The notes under the pieces were generated by a model. That model was not told where the DNA came from. It did no database searches and saw nothing but the letters and a program-made list of their open reading frames with translations. Made by a program: the position numbers and the translations under genes. From contig NZ_CP012150.1 in NCBI RefSeq assembly GCF_001187505.1, forward strand, positions 5,428,048-5,492,047: a stretch of 64,000 bases of DNA, in the 5' to 3' direction. Shown here in pieces: positions 32,713-43,182 of the stretch; positions within the stretch are counted from its first letter, which is position 1; every line of letters starts with the position of its first letter. Origin of the DNA: Mycolicibacterium goodii (GTDB lineage: Bacteria; Actinomycetota; Actinomycetes; Mycobacteriales; Mycobacteriaceae).

Positions 32713-33770
32713 AGCGAGTGCACCAACGCCACCGCCTCGGTGATGATGCCCGGATCGGTCGCGGGCAGCACACCGTGGCCCAGATTGAAGATGTGTCCGG
32801 CGGCGCCCGCCGCGACAGCCGCCCTGCCGTCCTCGACGACGCGGCGCACCGCGTTCTCGACGACCGGCCAGCCCGCCAACAGCACGACGGGATCGAGGTT
32901 GCCCTGCAGCGCGGTGCCCGGGCGCACCCGGGCGGCCGCATCGGTCAACGAGGTCCGCCAGTCCACGCCGACGACCCGCGCATCGCCCGGGGTCAGGGCC
33001 TCGGACATCGCGCCGAGCAGTTCGGCGGTGCCGACGCCGAAGTGCGTCATCGGGATCCCCGCCGCGGCCATGGTGGCGAACACCCGGCTGCTGTGCGGCA
33101 GCACGTACTCGCGGTAGTCGGCCAGCGACAGCGTGCCCGCCCACGAATCGAACACCTGCAGGGCATCCACCCCGGCGTCCACCTGCGCCTGCAGGAACGC
33201 GATGGTCAGGTCCGTCAGCGCCGTCATCAGCGCATGCCAGGTCGGGCCCTCCCCCAGCATCATCGCCTTGGTGCGCTCGTGGTGGCGGCTGGGACCACCC
33301 TCCACCAGGTACGACGCGAGTGTGAACGGGGCACCGGCGAAGCCGATGAGCGGGACGTCGCCGAGCTCGGCGGTCAACAACTTCACGGCCTCGGCAACCG
33401 GGGCCACCTGGTCGGGCTGCAGTGCGGGCATGGCCTGCACGTCGCCGATCGTGCGGATGGGGTTGTCGATCACCGGACCGACGTCGGGCACGATGTCGAG
33501 CCCGATACCCGCGGCCTTGAGCGGCACGACGATGTCGGAGAACAGGATGGCCGCATCCACCTTGTGCCTGCGCACCGGCTGCATCGTGATCTCGCACACC
33601 AGTTCGGGGTCGAAGCAGGCCTGCAGCATCCGGTGCTGGGCGCGCAGCTCCCGGTACTCGGGCAGCGACCGGCCGGCCTGCCGCATGAACCACACCGGCA
33701 CGCGGTGTGGGCTGCGGCCGCCTGCGGCGGTCAAATAGGGCGACTCGGGCAGCTCACGGCGGGTATTCAT
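32709..33770 (-). CDS. hemE: Uroporphyrinogen decarboxylase
   Basis: The 353-aa enzyme decarboxylates uroporphyrinogen III to coproporphyrinogen III. Signatures are [21 protein letters not shown] (about residues 23-43), [17 protein letters not shown] and [16 protein letters not shown] at 33770. The gene overlaps hemY by GTGA, so hemE-hemY-hemQ form one coupled operon covering successive pathway steps. Confidence 0.95.
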   Translation of the reverse strand: MNTRRELPESPYLTAAGGRSPHRVPVWFMRQAGRSLPEYRELRAQHRMLQACFDPELVCEITMQPVRRHKVDAAILFSDIVVPLKAAGIGLDIVPDVGPVIDNPIRTIGDVQAMPALQPDQVAPVAEAVKLLTAELGDVPLIGFAGAPFTLASYLVEGGPSRHHERTKAMMLGEGPTWHALMTALTDLTIAFLQAQVDAGVDALQVFDSWAGTLSLADYREYVLPHSSRVFATMAAAGIPMTHFGVGTAELLGAMSEALTPGDARVVGVDWRTSLTDAAARVRPGTALQGNLDPVVLLAGWPVVENAVRRVVEDGRAAVAAGAAGHIFNLGHGVLPATDPGIITEAVALVHSL

Positions 33771-33891
33771 CGCGTCCTATCGTGCCACGGGCGAATTCCC
33801 GTCGGCGTGACGCGCTCCTGGTCGGACTTCGCGAAGCTCATTACGGCGCGCCTGTCCCCTGTCGTGCCCAAATGGGCTAGCGTCAAACGCC

Positions 33892-34473
33892 GTGACCTCT
33901 GCCGAACCGGCACAGTTCCGGACGGCGGTGGCGGCGATGAATGCCACCACCGTGCGGCCGGAAATCGAGCTGGGCCCGATCCGCCCGCCGCAGCGGCTGG
34001 CGCCGTACAGCTATGCCCTGGGCGCCGAGGTCCGGCATCCGGACACCGCGATAGTTCCCGAACGCTCCGAGGGTGACGCCTTCGGACGGCTCATCCTGCT
34101 GCACGACCCGGACGGCGCCGAGGCATGGGACGGCACGATGCGCCTGGTCGCCTACATCCAGGCCGATCTGGACTCCAGTGAGGCCGTGGACCCGCTGCTG
34201 CCCGAGGTGGCGTGGAGCTGGCTGGTGGACGCGCTCGAAGCGCGCGCCAACCAGGTCACCGCGCTGGGCGGCACGGTCACCGCGACCACATCCGTCCGCT
34301 ACGGCGACATCGCCGGGCCGCCGCGCGCCCACCAGCTGGAATTGCGCGCGTCGTGGACCGCGACGACGCTGGAGCTCGGACCGCACGTGGAGGCGTTCTG
34401 CGAAGTGCTCGAGCACGCCGCCGGGCTGCCCCCGGCAGGCGTCACCGACTTGAGTTCCCGTACCCGCGCTTGA
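33892..34473 (+). CDS. DUF3000 protein (Rv2680-like)
   Basis: The 193-aa soluble protein belongs to an actinobacterial family of unknown function. It includes FRTAVAAMNATTVRPEIELGPIRPPQRLAPYSYALGAEV and GRLILLHDPDGAEAWDG. GTG at 33892 is used. The stop is 1 bp before the RNase D start, so the two are likely cotranscribed. Confidence 0.85.
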   Translation: MTSAEPAQFRTAVAAMNATTVRPEIELGPIRPPQRLAPYSYALGAEVRHPDTAIVPERSEGDAFGRLILLHDPDGAEAWDGTMRLVAYIQADLDSSEAVDPLLPEVAWSWLVDALEARANQVTALGGTVTATTSVRYGDIAGPPRAHQLELRASWTATTLELGPHVEAFCEVLEHAAGLPPAGVTDLSSRTRA

Positions 34474-34474
34474 G

Positions 34475-35722
34475 ATGACCGAAGGGAATACCGAACCTGC
34501 CGAGGGCGAGGAGGCAGAAGCGACACCGCTGCTCGCCCCCGCCGAGGGTGTTCCCGAGCTGTGTGTCAGCGCCGAGGACATCGCCGCGGCGGCCCGCCAG
34601 CTCGCCGGTGGCAGCGGCCCGTTCGCCATCGACGCCGAACGCGCGTCGGGCTTCCGCTACTCCAACCGGGCGTACCTGGTGCAGATCCGCCGCGCCGGGG
34701 CAGGCACCGCGCTGATCGACCCGGTGAACCATGGCGGATCCCCTATCGACGCGCTCGAGCCGGTGGCGCAGATCCTCGCCGAAGACGAATGGGTGCTGCA
34801 CGCCGCGGATCAGGACCTGCCGTGCCTGGCCGAGATCGGTCTGCGTCCGGGCAAGCTCTACGACACCGAACTCGCAGGCCGCCTCGCCGGCTTCGAGCGC
34901 GTCAACCTCGCGGCCATGGTGCAGCGACTGCTGGGGCTGCAGCTCATGAAAGGCCACGGCGCGGCCGACTGGTCGAAGCGCCCGTTGCCCGCCGAGTGGC
35001 TCAACTACGCGGCGCTGGACGTCGAGGTGCTGCTGGAATTGCGCGACGCGATCGCCGCGGTGCTCGACGAGCAGGGCAAGTCCGACTGGGCCGCACAGGA
35101 ATTCGAGCACCTGCGCACATACGTCGCGCAGCCGACCCGGCGTGACCGCTGGCGGCGCACATCGGGCATCCACAAGGTGCGCAACCCGCGCGCGCTGGCC
35201 GCGGTGCGCGAACTGTGGACCACCCGGGACAACATCGCCCGCGGTCGCGACATCGCGCCGGGCCGGATCCTGCCCGACGCCGCGATCATCAACGCGGCCA
35301 CCGTCGATCCGAAGACCACCGAGGAACTCACCGCGCTCCCCGTCTTCGGCGGCGCCAAGCAGCGCCGCAGCGCCCAGGTGTGGTTGGACGCACTGGCCCG
35401 GGCGCGCAACAACCCCGACCTGCCGTCGGCGTCGGAAGCGTCCAACGGCCCGCCACCGGCGGCACGCTGGGCGCGACGCAAACCCGAGGCCGCGGCGCGC
35501 CTCGAGGCGGCCCGGGCCGGGCTGGCCGAACTGTCCGAGCGCGTGTCGGTGCCGACCGAGAACCTGATCACCCCCGAGGTGGTGCGCCGGTTGTGCTGGG
35601 ACTGGCAGCCGGTGTCCGATGTGGCGTCGACGATCGAGGAGTTCCTGGCCGACAACCAGGTGCGGCCGTGGCAGCGCGAACTCACCGTGCCGGTGCTGAC
35701 CGTCGCACTGGCCGAAAACTGA
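34475..35722 (+). CDS. rnd: Ribonuclease D-like 3'-5' exoribonuclease
   Basis: The 415-aa protein has a DEDDy exonuclease domain: Exo I GPFAIDAERASGFRYSNRAYLVQIRR, Exo II LHAADQDLPCLAEIG, and Exo III YAALDVEVLLELRDAI with the catalytic Tyr. An HRDC domain follows (RTSGIHKVRNPRALAAVRELWTTRDNIARGRDIAPGRILPD). It trims tRNA or other RNA 3' ends. The N-terminus is acidic and short. It follows the DUF3000 gene, as in M. tuberculosis Rv2680-Rv2681. Confidence 0.92.
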   Translation: MTEGNTEPAEGEEAEATPLLAPAEGVPELCVSAEDIAAAARQLAGGSGPFAIDAERASGFRYSNRAYLVQIRRAGAGTALIDPVNHGGSPIDALEPVAQILAEDEWVLHAADQDLPCLAEIGLRPGKLYDTELAGRLAGFERVNLAAMVQRLLGLQLMKGHGAADWSKRPLPAEWLNYAALDVEVLLELRDAIAAVLDEQGKSDWAAQEFEHLRTYVAQPTRRDRWRRTSGIHKVRNPRALAAVRELWTTRDNIARGRDIAPGRILPDAAIINAATVDPKTTEELTALPVFGGAKQRRSAQVWLDALARARNNPDLPSASEASNGPPPAARWARRKPEAAARLEAARAGLAELSERVSVPTENLITPEVVRRLCWDWQPVSDVASTIEEFLADNQVRPWQRELTVPVLTVALAEN

Positions 35723-35831
35723 ACCTGCTCGACCGATTTCGGACGCCACGTGCGCGACGCGGGATCCTCGACCGGCATCCAAACGGTGAAACCGGTCTGA
35801 AATCGCCCGCGACAGGCATAACGTCATTCCG

Positions 35832-36335
35832 GTGAGCCAGCAGATCACCCCGGAAGACGACCAGGAGCGGGAACGGTTCGCCGACCGCGCGCTCAAGATC
35901 GCCGAGGACGCCGTCTACTGGTCGATCGCGGTGCTGCTGCTGGCCGGCTCGGTGGTGTTGATCGTCGCGCAGGTGAATGTGCTGCTGCGACTGCGCAACA
36001 CACCCGCGACCCAGACCATGCTGGAGCTGCTCGACGGACTGCTGCTGGTGTTCATCTTCGTCGAACTCCTCTACGCCGTGCGGACCTCGCTGCGGTCGCG
36101 GGAACTGGTCGCCGAACCGTTTCTCATCGTCGGCATCCTGGCATGCATCAAGGAGATCGTGGTGCTGTCGGTGGACGCGGCCGCGATCCTGGACAAGGGA
36201 CCCGAGTTCTCCCGCGCGGTCGTCCAGATCGGCGTGCTGGGCGGCTTGACGCTGGTGCTGGCGCTGGCCATCTTCGTGTTGCGGTTACAGCGCCGCGAGG
36301 CCGACCACATCCAGGACAAGCCCGCCGGGTGCTAA
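35832..36335 (+). CDS. PsiE-like membrane protein
   Basis: The 167-aa protein has four membrane segments (about residues 29-50, 65-83, 95-117 and 128-151) with charged connectors. This matches the phosphate-starvation-inducible PsiE family, whose function is unknown. GTG at 35832 is used. It is convergent with the LLM oxidoreductase, overlapping by 4 bp at the stop codons. Confidence 0.8.
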   Translation: MSQQITPEDDQERERFADRALKIAEDAVYWSIAVLLLAGSVVLIVAQVNVLLRLRNTPATQTMLELLDGLLLVFIFVELLYAVRTSLRSRELVAEPFLIVGILACIKEIVVLSVDAAAILDKGPEFSRAVVQIGVLGGLTLVLALAIFVLRLQRREADHIQDKPAGC

Positions 36336-37234
36336 ACCAGGTTCGTGAGGAATGCGACCGTGGCGGCCTGCTCGTCGGGCGTGCCGAAAACGTTGGCGCA
36401 CAACTCGGTTGCGCCGGCCGCCGCCAGCTCCTCGATGCGTTCGCCGACCTCGTCGGCCGAACCGAGCAACGCGGCGTCACCGGCGTAGGCGAGGCCTTCG
36501 CGGTCCAGCATCGCGCGGTAGGACGGCACGTCGTTGTACGGCGCGAACTGTTCTCGGGCGAGCTCGCGCGCCGCCGCGACGTTGTCGGTGACGCACACCG
36601 GCAGACCGACGATCACCCGCGGTGACCGGCGCTGTGCCTGCTCGGCGGCTCGCGCGATGGTCGGCACGACATGCTCGGCGACCGTGCGGGGACCCGTCAT
36701 CCAGGTCACGGTGCCGTCGGCGTGGGTACCGGCCAACCGCAACATCGCCGGACCCATCGCCGCCAGCACCACATCCGGTGGCGTGGTGCCGGGCACCTGC
36801 AGGGGCCGCACGGTGTGCGCGCTGAGCTGCTCGCCGCGAACCTCGACGTGCTCACCGGTCATCGCGGGCGTGAGGATATCGAGGAACTCGGCCATGTGCT
36901 GCCTGGGCCGATCGAACTGCATACCCCAGACCTTCTCGACGACGAACCGGTGCGAGGTCCCCAGTCCCAGCGTCAACCGGCCGCCCGCCGCGGCCTGCGT
37001 CGTCATCGCGGTCTGGGCCAGCGCCACGGGATGGGTCGGGTAGATCGGCACCACTGCGGTACCGACCCGCAACGACGAGGTCCTGCCACCGGCGACGGCA
37101 AGCGCTGTCAGCGCATCCCATTCGAAGATCTGCGGCACCCACGCCCCGGCGAACCCGTCGCGTTCGCTCGCCACGATGTCGTCGACAAACTCCTCGAGGC
37201 CGCCGGTCGGAAAGACGAACCTGCTGATCTGCAT
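36332..37234 (-). CDS. LLM-class F420-dependent oxidoreductase
   Basis: The 300-aa TIM-barrel protein of the luciferase-like superfamily starts MQISRFVFPTGGLEEFVDDIVASERDGFAGAWVPQIFEWDALTALA. It has RVGTAVVPIYPTHPVALAQTAMTTQAAAGGRLTLGLGTSH, typical of mycobacterial F420-dependent members. Substrate unknown. It lies immediately downstream of dxs (10-bp gap, same strand). Confidence 0.9.
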   Translation of the reverse strand: MQISRFVFPTGGLEEFVDDIVASERDGFAGAWVPQIFEWDALTALAVAGGRTSSLRVGTAVVPIYPTHPVALAQTAMTTQAAAGGRLTLGLGTSHRFVVEKVWGMQFDRPRQHMAEFLDILTPAMTGEHVEVRGEQLSAHTVRPLQVPGTTPPDVVLAAMGPAMLRLAGTHADGTVTWMTGPRTVAEHVVPTIARAAEQAQRRSPRVIVGLPVCVTDNVAAARELAREQFAPYNDVPSYRAMLDREGLAYAGDAALLGSADEVGERIEELAAAGATELCANVFGTPDEQAATVAFLTNLV

Positions 37235-37244
37235 CGCGTCGGGA

Positions 37245-39161
37245 TCAGTCGAGCGTCTGCCCGACTTCGTCCTCGGCGGCGGCCCTGGTGCCGATCGCCG
37301 CGACCCATCCGGTGATCTGGCGGGCGATGTGGCGGTCGGTCAAGCCGACCTCGGCGAGCACCTCACCACGGGACGCGTGGTCCTGGAACTGCTGCGGCAC
37401 ACCGACATCGCGGCACGGCACGTCGACCTCGGCGCGTCGCAGCGCGGCCGAGACCGAGGATCCGATGCCGCCGTGCACGCCGTTGTCCTCGACGGTGACC
37501 ACCAGCTTGTGGTCGCGCGCAAGGTCGGCGAGAGCGTCCGGGACCGGCAGCACCCAGCACGGGTCGACGACGGTGACGCCGATGCCCTGGCTGCGCAGCA
37601 GATCGGCGACCGCCAGCGACATCTTCGCGAACGAGCCGACGGCAACCAGCAGCACATCGTGGGTGAGACCGGTGGCGGGAACCGCGAGCACGTCGATCCC
37701 GTTGCGGCGCTCGACGGCCGGAATGTCTTCGCCCACATCACCTTTGGGGAAGCGGACCGCGGTGGGACCGTCGTTGACGGCCAGCGCCTCGCCGAGTTCC
37801 TCGCGCAGGCGTGCGCCGTCGCGCGGCGCGGCGACCCGGATGCCGGGGATGATGCCGAGGATCGACAGATCCCACATGCCGTTGTGGCTCGCGCCGTCGG
37901 GCCCGGTGATACCTGCGCGGTCGAGCACCATGGTCACCGGCAGCTTGTGCAGCGCGACGTCCATCATCAACTGGTCGAAGGCCCGGTTGAGGAACGTCGA
38001 GTAGATCGCGACCACCGGATGCAGCCCGCCCATCGCGAGACCGGCAGCCGAGGTCATCGCATGCTGCTCGGCGATCCCGACGTCGAAGAACCGGTCGGGG
38101 AACCGATCGCGGAACGCGCTCAGGCCGGTGGGCCCAGGCATCGCCGCCGTGATCGCGACGACGTCGCGGCGTTTGGAGGCCAGCGCGATCAACTCATCGG
38201 TGAACACCGAGGTCCAACTGGTGCCGCCGGTCTTGGTGGGCAACCCGGTCTCCGGGTCGATCACACCGCAGGCGTGCATCTGATCGGCCTCGTCGTTCTC
38301 GGCGGGCGCGTAGCCCATGCCCTTGCGGGTCACGACGTGCACGATCACCGGCGCGTTGAAACCGCGGGCGTGCCGCAGCGCGCTCTCCACGGCGTGTTCG
38401 TCGTGGCCGTCGATGGGGCCGACGTACTTGATGCCGAGGTCGGTGAACATCACCTGCGGGGCGATGGCGTCCTTGATGCCGGCCTTGATCGAGTGGATGC
38501 ACTGGTAGCACAGCTCACCGATGACGGGCACGCCGCGCACGGCCTTGCGGCCCTCTTCGAGGACCCGCTCGTAGCCGGGTTGCAGGCGCAGACCGGCGAG
38601 GTGTTCGGCGAAGCCGCCGATGGTCGGCGCGTAGCTGCGGCCGTTGTCGTTGACCACGATCACCACCGGACGGCGTGACGTGGCGATGTTGTTGAGCGCC
38701 TCCCAGCACATGCCACCGGTCAGCGCGCCGTCGCCGACGACGGCAACGACGTGGCGGTTGCGGTGCCCGGTGAGCTCGAAGGCCTTCGCCAGCCCGTCCG
38801 CATAGGACAGCGCCGCGCTGGCGTGACTGGACTCGACCCAGTCGTGCTCGCTCTCCGAACGCGACGGATAACCCGAGAGGCCGTCCTTGGAGCGCAGCGT
38901 GTCGAAGTCCTCGCTGCGGCCGGTCAGCATCTTGTGCACGTACGCCTGATGGCCCGTGTCGAAGATGATCGGGTCGTGTGGCGAATCGAACACCCGGTGC
39001 AGCGCCAGCGTGAGCTCGACGACACCCAGGTTGGGGCCGAGATGCCCACCGGTTGCAGCGACCTTGTGGATCAGGAATTGCCGGATCTCCTGCGCCAGAT
39101 CACGTAGCTGTGACTGCGACAAGTGCTGCAAGTCAGCGGGGCCGCGGACCTGTTCAAGCAT
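37245..39161 (-). CDS. dxs: 1-deoxy-D-xylulose-5-phosphate synthase
   Basis: The 638-aa thiamine diphosphate enzyme joins pyruvate and glyceraldehyde-3-phosphate, the first step of the MEP isoprenoid pathway. Motifs are [15 protein letters not shown] (residues about 67-81), the ThDP motif [19 protein letters not shown], and the transketolase pyrimidine domain [23 protein letters not shown] at 39161. Complete. Confidence 0.96.
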   Translation of the reverse strand: MLEQVRGPADLQHLSQSQLRDLAQEIRQFLIHKVAATGGHLGPNLGVVELTLALHRVFDSPHDPIIFDTGHQAYVHKMLTGRSEDFDTLRSKDGLSGYPSRSESEHDWVESSHASAALSYADGLAKAFELTGHRNRHVVAVVGDGALTGGMCWEALNNIATSRRPVVIVVNDNGRSYAPTIGGFAEHLAGLRLQPGYERVLEEGRKAVRGVPVIGELCYQCIHSIKAGIKDAIAPQVMFTDLGIKYVGPIDGHDEHAVESALRHARGFNAPVIVHVVTRKGMGYAPAENDEADQMHACGVIDPETGLPTKTGGTSWTSVFTDELIALASKRRDVVAITAAMPGPTGLSAFRDRFPDRFFDVGIAEQHAMTSAAGLAMGGLHPVVAIYSTFLNRAFDQLMMDVALHKLPVTMVLDRAGITGPDGASHNGMWDLSILGIIPGIRVAAPRDGARLREELGEALAVNDGPTAVRFPKGDVGEDIPAVERRNGIDVLAVPATGLTHDVLLVAVGSFAKMSLAVADLLRSQGIGVTVVDPCWVLPVPDALADLARDHKLVVTVEDNGVHGGIGSSVSAALRRAEVDVPCRDVGVPQQFQDHASRGEVLAEVGLTDRHIARQITGWVAAIGTRAAAEDEVGQTLD

Positions 39162-39182
39162 TTCGCCAGTCTACGCACCGTG

Positions 39183-40478
39183 TCACGGTGGGTCCTGCCG
39201 AGGTTGGTAGATGTCGGGCACACCGTCGTCATCTGCATCGAGGGTTTCGGCCTCGTGGATGCGGCGATAAACCGCGTTCCTGGACAGCAGCACGGCCGTG
39301 GCCAGCAGACCCGCGACCACCGAGCCCGTGAGCACGGCGATCTTTACGTCGTCGTGGGCGACCGGGTTGGTCTCGAAGGCCAGCTCGCCGATCAACAGCG
39401 ACACCGTGAACCCGATTCCGGCGAGCAACGCCATGCCGAAGACGTCGACCCAGGCCAAATCGTCGTCCAGGCTCGCGTTGGTGAATCTGGCGAGCAGATA
39501 CGTGGTGGAGAACACCCCGACGGGTTTGCCGATGACCAGGCCGGCGATCACGCCGTAGGTCACCGGGTGCGACAGTGCGGCGCCGAACCCGGACAGCCCG
39601 CCGACGGTGACCCCGGCCGCGAAGAACGCGAACACCGGCACCGCCACCCCGGCCGACAGTGGCCGCAGGCGATGCTCCATCCGGTCGGCGGCGGCGTGTC
39701 GGCCCAGCACCGGGACCGTGAAACCCAGCAGGACGCCCGCGACGGTGGCGTGCACGCCGCTGGCGTGCATGAGCGCCCAGGCGACCACCGCGAGCGGCAG
39801 CAGCAGCAACGGCGAGCGCAGACCGCGCTGGACCGCAAGCCCGAACACCGCGATGGTCACCAGCGCGCCCACGAGCGGTCCGAACGAGAGCTGCGTTGTG
39901 TAGAAGACCGCGATGACGACGATGGCCAGCAGGTCGTCGACCACGGCCAGCGTGAGCAGGAACAGGCGCAGCGCCGACGGCAGGTGGGTGGCGATGACGG
40001 CCAGCACCGCGAGCGCGAACGCGATGTCGGTGGCGACGGGCACCGCCCAGCCCGCGAGGTTCTCGGGATGCCCGGTTGCGATGTTGATCCCGACGAAGAT
40101 CACCGCGGGCACGACCATGCCGCCGACGGCCGCGGCGATGGGCAGCGCGGCGCGGGCGGGATCACGCAGATCGCCGACGACGAACTCGCGTTTGAGTTCC
40201 ACACCGACGACGAAGAAGAAGACCGCCAGCAGCCCGTCGGCGGCCCAGGTGGCGATGCTCAGGTCCAGATGCAGCGACTGCGGCCCGACGACGAAGTCGG
40301 ACACCTGGTCGTAGGTGGTCGACCACGGCGAGTTCGCCCACACCAGCGCGGCCAGCGCGGCGATCAACAGGAGCGCGCCGCCGACGGTCTCGGTGCGCAG
40401 CAGTTCGGATATGCGCTGCCACTCGGGCCACGAGGTGCGCGAAAAAATGCGCCGACGCAAGGGTTGGGGTTCGGTCAT
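39183..40478 (-). CDS. nhaA: Na+/H+ antiporter NhaA
   Basis: The 431-aa protein has eleven to twelve membrane segments. Family motifs are [26 protein letters not shown], the ion-binding aspartate region [16 protein letters not shown] and [21 protein letters not shown] charged, hydrophilic C-terminus ([16 protein letters not shown]) is an extension beyond the bacterial core. M. tuberculosis has unrelated arsenite genes at this point, so this gene is specific to the present lineage. Confidence 0.93.
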   Translation of the reverse strand: MTEPQPLRRRIFSRTSWPEWQRISELLRTETVGGALLLIAALAALVWANSPWSTTYDQVSDFVVGPQSLHLDLSIATWAADGLLAVFFFVVGVELKREFVVGDLRDPARAALPIAAAVGGMVVPAVIFVGINIATGHPENLAGWAVPVATDIAFALAVLAVIATHLPSALRLFLLTLAVVDDLLAIVVIAVFYTTQLSFGPLVGALVTIAVFGLAVQRGLRSPLLLLPLAVVAWALMHASGVHATVAGVLLGFTVPVLGRHAAADRMEHRLRPLSAGVAVPVFAFFAAGVTVGGLSGFGAALSHPVTYGVIAGLVIGKPVGVFSTTYLLARFTNASLDDDLAWVDVFGMALLAGIGFTVSLLIGELAFETNPVAHDDVKIAVLTGSVVAGLLATAVLLSRNAVYRRIHEAETLDADDDGVPDIYQPRQDPP

Positions 40479-40871
40479 GGCGGGCTCCTGGGCAGCATCG
40501 GACGGACGCCGACCAGACTTCCCGGCACACCCGGCCCATCACGTTAACAGGCGGGTGCGGGGAGCGCCGGTCGATCACGAACGGGGGTCGACGCCCCGGC
40601 GCCCGGCGCCGAACCCTCGATGAACCCGGCAATTTGCCGCAAATGGAGGCATCTCTCTTCGGATTCACACCGTCGGCGATCTACGCCGTGCAGCCCAGGG
40701 CTACGGGTTGAGCAGCACAAACCTGGTGGCCCGCGTTCGCTGAAAATGACGCTTACGTCACGCTGGTTGTGCCGGGCACGGAATCCGCTGTCCCCGATCG
40801 AACTGCGCGCATCCGATTTGCTGTGCGATTACGTAGGCTGTACATCGAAATCGATTTCCCGGGGTGCGGAT
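40479..40871. other. Intergenic region upstream of the GGDEF-like gene
   Basis: In these 393 bases I see no gene with good coding character. The open frame that starts at 40620 reads as Arg/Ser/Pro-rich sequence until the TTG at 40872. Both flanking genes diverge from here, so it must contain their promoters. Confidence 0.5.
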
Positions 40872-41951
40872 TTGAGTCCTTTCGATCACTACTACGCGCG
40901 CACCGCCATGCTCACGGCGCAGGGCCAGCGCTCCCGGATGCGCCGGATCATCGGCGTGACGATCACCGGCCTGGCGTTCGTGCCGATCCTGCTGCTGGTG
41001 TCGCCCACCGGCCCACACGGCCCGCTGCGGTATGTGCCGCTCGGCGCCACGGCATGCGGCGTGCTCATGTCGGTGTGGTGGTGGCGCCGCAATTGGCCGA
41101 GCCGCAATCAGTCCTGGCTCGTGGTGGCCATCGGCACGCTCGGCATCGCGACCACCTTGCTGACGATGAGCGACCCCACCGCGGCGCTGCTCGGTTCGTC
41201 GACATTCAGCCTGGTGACCACCTACACCGCGTTCCTGCACAGCCGGCTGGTGTTGCTGCTGTCCTGGATCGCGGCGGGCCTCACGGTGGCGTTCCTGGCG
41301 GTCCGGGTCGCCTTCACGAGCATTCCGCTGGCGGTCTCCGGTGCCCTGATGGCCGCGCTGGTCATCGCGACCACGTCGTTGTTGTGCCGCATGGCGATTC
41401 ATCTGCTCGACGCAGGCAACATCCAGCATCCCAATGAGATCGACCGGCTCACGGGTCTGCTCAACCGCGAGGCGTTCGAGATCCACGCCGCGACCATGCT
41501 GGGCTCCCACAGCCGCCACGACGATCAGTACCTCGTGATCCTCGCGGTCGGCATCGACGACATGTCGTTACTCGGCGACATGGACGGCACCCACAGCACG
41601 CTGCAGGCCCAGGTCGCGGTCGCCCAGGCGCTACGCGAAACCGTGCGGCACCGGGTCCCGCTGGCGCACGTCTCCGACAGCGAGTTCCTGATCGCCGACG
41701 TGTTCAAGACCAACGATCCCTCACCGCTCGTCGAGCGCATGCGCCTGGCGATCAGCACCACGCCCATGCGCCTGACCGCGAGCGTCGGCACGGTGTGCAG
41801 TCCGCTCGCCCCGCTGGCGAGCCTGCCCGCCGAGCAGGTGCTGCGGGAGCTCATCGACGTCGCGATCCGCGCGATGAACGATTCGCGGGCGGCCGGTGGT
41901 AATCAGACCACCTCGGTCAACCACCCCACCCCCACCCCCGACCACGAATAG
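40872..41951 (+). CDS. Membrane protein with degenerate GGDEF domain
   Basis: From TTG 40872 (ATG 40908 also possible) the roughly 359-aa protein has six predicted membrane segments up to about residue 190. A GGDEF-type domain follows, with the family lead-in EIDRLTGLLNREAFEIHAATML. The catalytic GG(D/E)EF loop is replaced by VSDSEF and the divalent-metal Asp region by AVGIDDMSLL. It is therefore probably not an active diguanylate cyclase. It may bind GTP or act as a sensor scaffold. A low-complexity Thr/Pro tail ends the protein. Start uncertain. Confidence 0.75.
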   Translation: MSPFDHYYARTAMLTAQGQRSRMRRIIGVTITGLAFVPILLLVSPTGPHGPLRYVPLGATACGVLMSVWWWRRNWPSRNQSWLVVAIGTLGIATTLLTMSDPTAALLGSSTFSLVTTYTAFLHSRLVLLLSWIAAGLTVAFLAVRVAFTSIPLAVSGALMAALVIATTSLLCRMAIHLLDAGNIQHPNEIDRLTGLLNREAFEIHAATMLGSHSRHDDQYLVILAVGIDDMSLLGDMDGTHSTLQAQVAVAQALRETVRHRVPLAHVSDSEFLIADVFKTNDPSPLVERMRLAISTTPMRLTASVGTVCSPLAPLASLPAEQVLRELIDVAIRAMNDSRAAGGNQTTSVNHPTPTPDHE

Positions 41952-41988
41952 CCCCCTTCGCCGAAACCGCATTCTGGCAGGGCGGGTT

Positions 41989-43182
41989 TCAGCGGTTGAG
42001 GACGGCGACGCACTCGATGTGGTGGGTGAGCGGGAACGAATCGAACACCCGGATCTCCTCGACGTGATACCTGTGCTGCAGGTACAGCCCCACGTCACGC
42101 GCGAATGACGCTGCCTCGCAACCGATGTGAATGATCCGCGGAACCTCCGCGGCGGCGATCTGGTCGATCACCTCGCGGTTGGCGCCGGTGCGCGGAGGAT
42201 CGAGCACCGCGACGTCGGCCCGCTGCTGTTGGGCTGCGAGCGCGCGGCGCACCGAATCGGTGATCACCGAGACCGATTTCAGGTCGGACAGGGCCGCGCG
42301 CGCCGAACGCGACGATCCGCGCGACGTGTCGACGGTGACGACGTGACCGCTGTCCCCTACCTGCCCGGCGAGCGCCGCGGCGAACACGCCCGCACCACCA
42401 TAGAGATCCCAAGCCGTCATCCCGGGTTCCAGCCGAGCCCAGCCCGCCACCAACTCGCTGTAGAGCGCGGCCGCCTCGCGGTGGGCCTGCCAGAACGCGG
42501 TGACCGGGACGCGCCACACCCGAGAACCGATGCGCTGCACCGCCTCGTACTGGCCGTCGACCACCCGGGTCGGGCTCTTGCGGCCGTTCTTGGGTCCGGT
42601 CTGCACGACGTGCCTGGTGCCCTCGGAGTCCATCGCGAGGTGCAGTTGCGCGCCGCCGGGGACCTGCAGCTCGTCGAGGCCGTCGACCATCCCGGCGGGC
42701 AATTGCGCGCAATGGAGGTCGGTGACCAGATCCGGGCTGTGGTAGCGGTGGAAGCCGGGTCGCCCGTCGGCGGTGGTGTCCAGGCGAACGCGGGTCCGCC
42801 ACCCGGTCGCGCCGCCGCTGCCGACAGGCTCGGCACGCGCCGAATCCTCGTCGCTCCAGTAATATCCGCCGAGCCGCGACAACTGGTTGGCCACCACCGC
42901 ACCCTTGATCCGCCGGGTGGCCTCCGGGGTGGCGAACGCCAGGTCACAGCAGCCGGCGCCGTCCACACCTGCGATCGGGCACAGCGAGTCGACGCGGTCG
43001 GGTGACGGGTCGATGACCTCGACAACCTCGGCGCGCCAAAAGGATCCGCGTTCGTCGACCACGCGCACCCGGACCGTCTCGCCGGGCAGGGCGTATCGGA
43101 CGAACACCACGCGCCCGTCGTGCCGGGCCACGCAACTGCCGCCGTTGGCCGGGGCCCCGGTGGTGAGGGTCAGATCTGTCAC
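41989..43182 (-). CDS. TRAM-domain RNA (uracil-5) methyltransferase, TrmA/RlmD family
   Basis: The 397-aa protein has an N-terminal TRAM RNA-binding domain (LTTGAPANGGSCVARHDGRVVFVRYALPGETVRVRV). A Cys-rich segment follows (LCPIAGVDGAGCCDLAF), which may hold an Fe-S cluster. The SAM domain has WDLYGGAGVFAAALAG, the catalytic DPPRTGANREV, and IIHIGCEAASFARD with the nucleophilic Cys. The RNA target is not evident. GTG at 43182 overlaps the permease stop as GTGA, so the two are translationally coupled, matching Rv2689c-Rv2690c. Confidence 0.9.
   Translation of the reverse strand: MTDLTLTTGAPANGGSCVARHDGRVVFVRYALPGETVRVRVVDERGSFWRAEVVEVIDPSPDRVDSLCPIAGVDGAGCCDLAFATPEATRRIKGAVVANQLSRLGGYYWSDEDSARAEPVGSGGATGWRTRVRLDTTADGRPGFHRYHSPDLVTDLHCAQLPAGMVDGLDELQVPGGAQLHLAMDSEGTRHVVQTGPKNGRKSPTRVVDGQYEAVQRIGSRVWRVPVTAFWQAHREAAALYSELVAGWARLEPGMTAWDLYGGAGVFAAALAGQVGDSGHVVTVDTSRGSSRSARAALSDLKSVSVITDSVRRALAAQQQRADVAVLDPPRTGANREVIDQIAAAEVPRIIHIGCEAASFARDVGLYLQHRYHVEEIRVFDSFPLTHHIECVAVLNR

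Noticed and set aside
31351..33693. hemY frame extending 327 codons upstream through hemE
   Set aside because: The upstream part is an out-of-frame reading of hemE. The GTG at 32712 overlapping the hemE stop gives the normal family length.
41952..41988. Weak hairpin between the GGDEF-like and methyltransferase genes
   Set aside because: GAAACCGC and GCGGGTTTC pair only with a bulge across a long loop. This is too weak to call a terminator.
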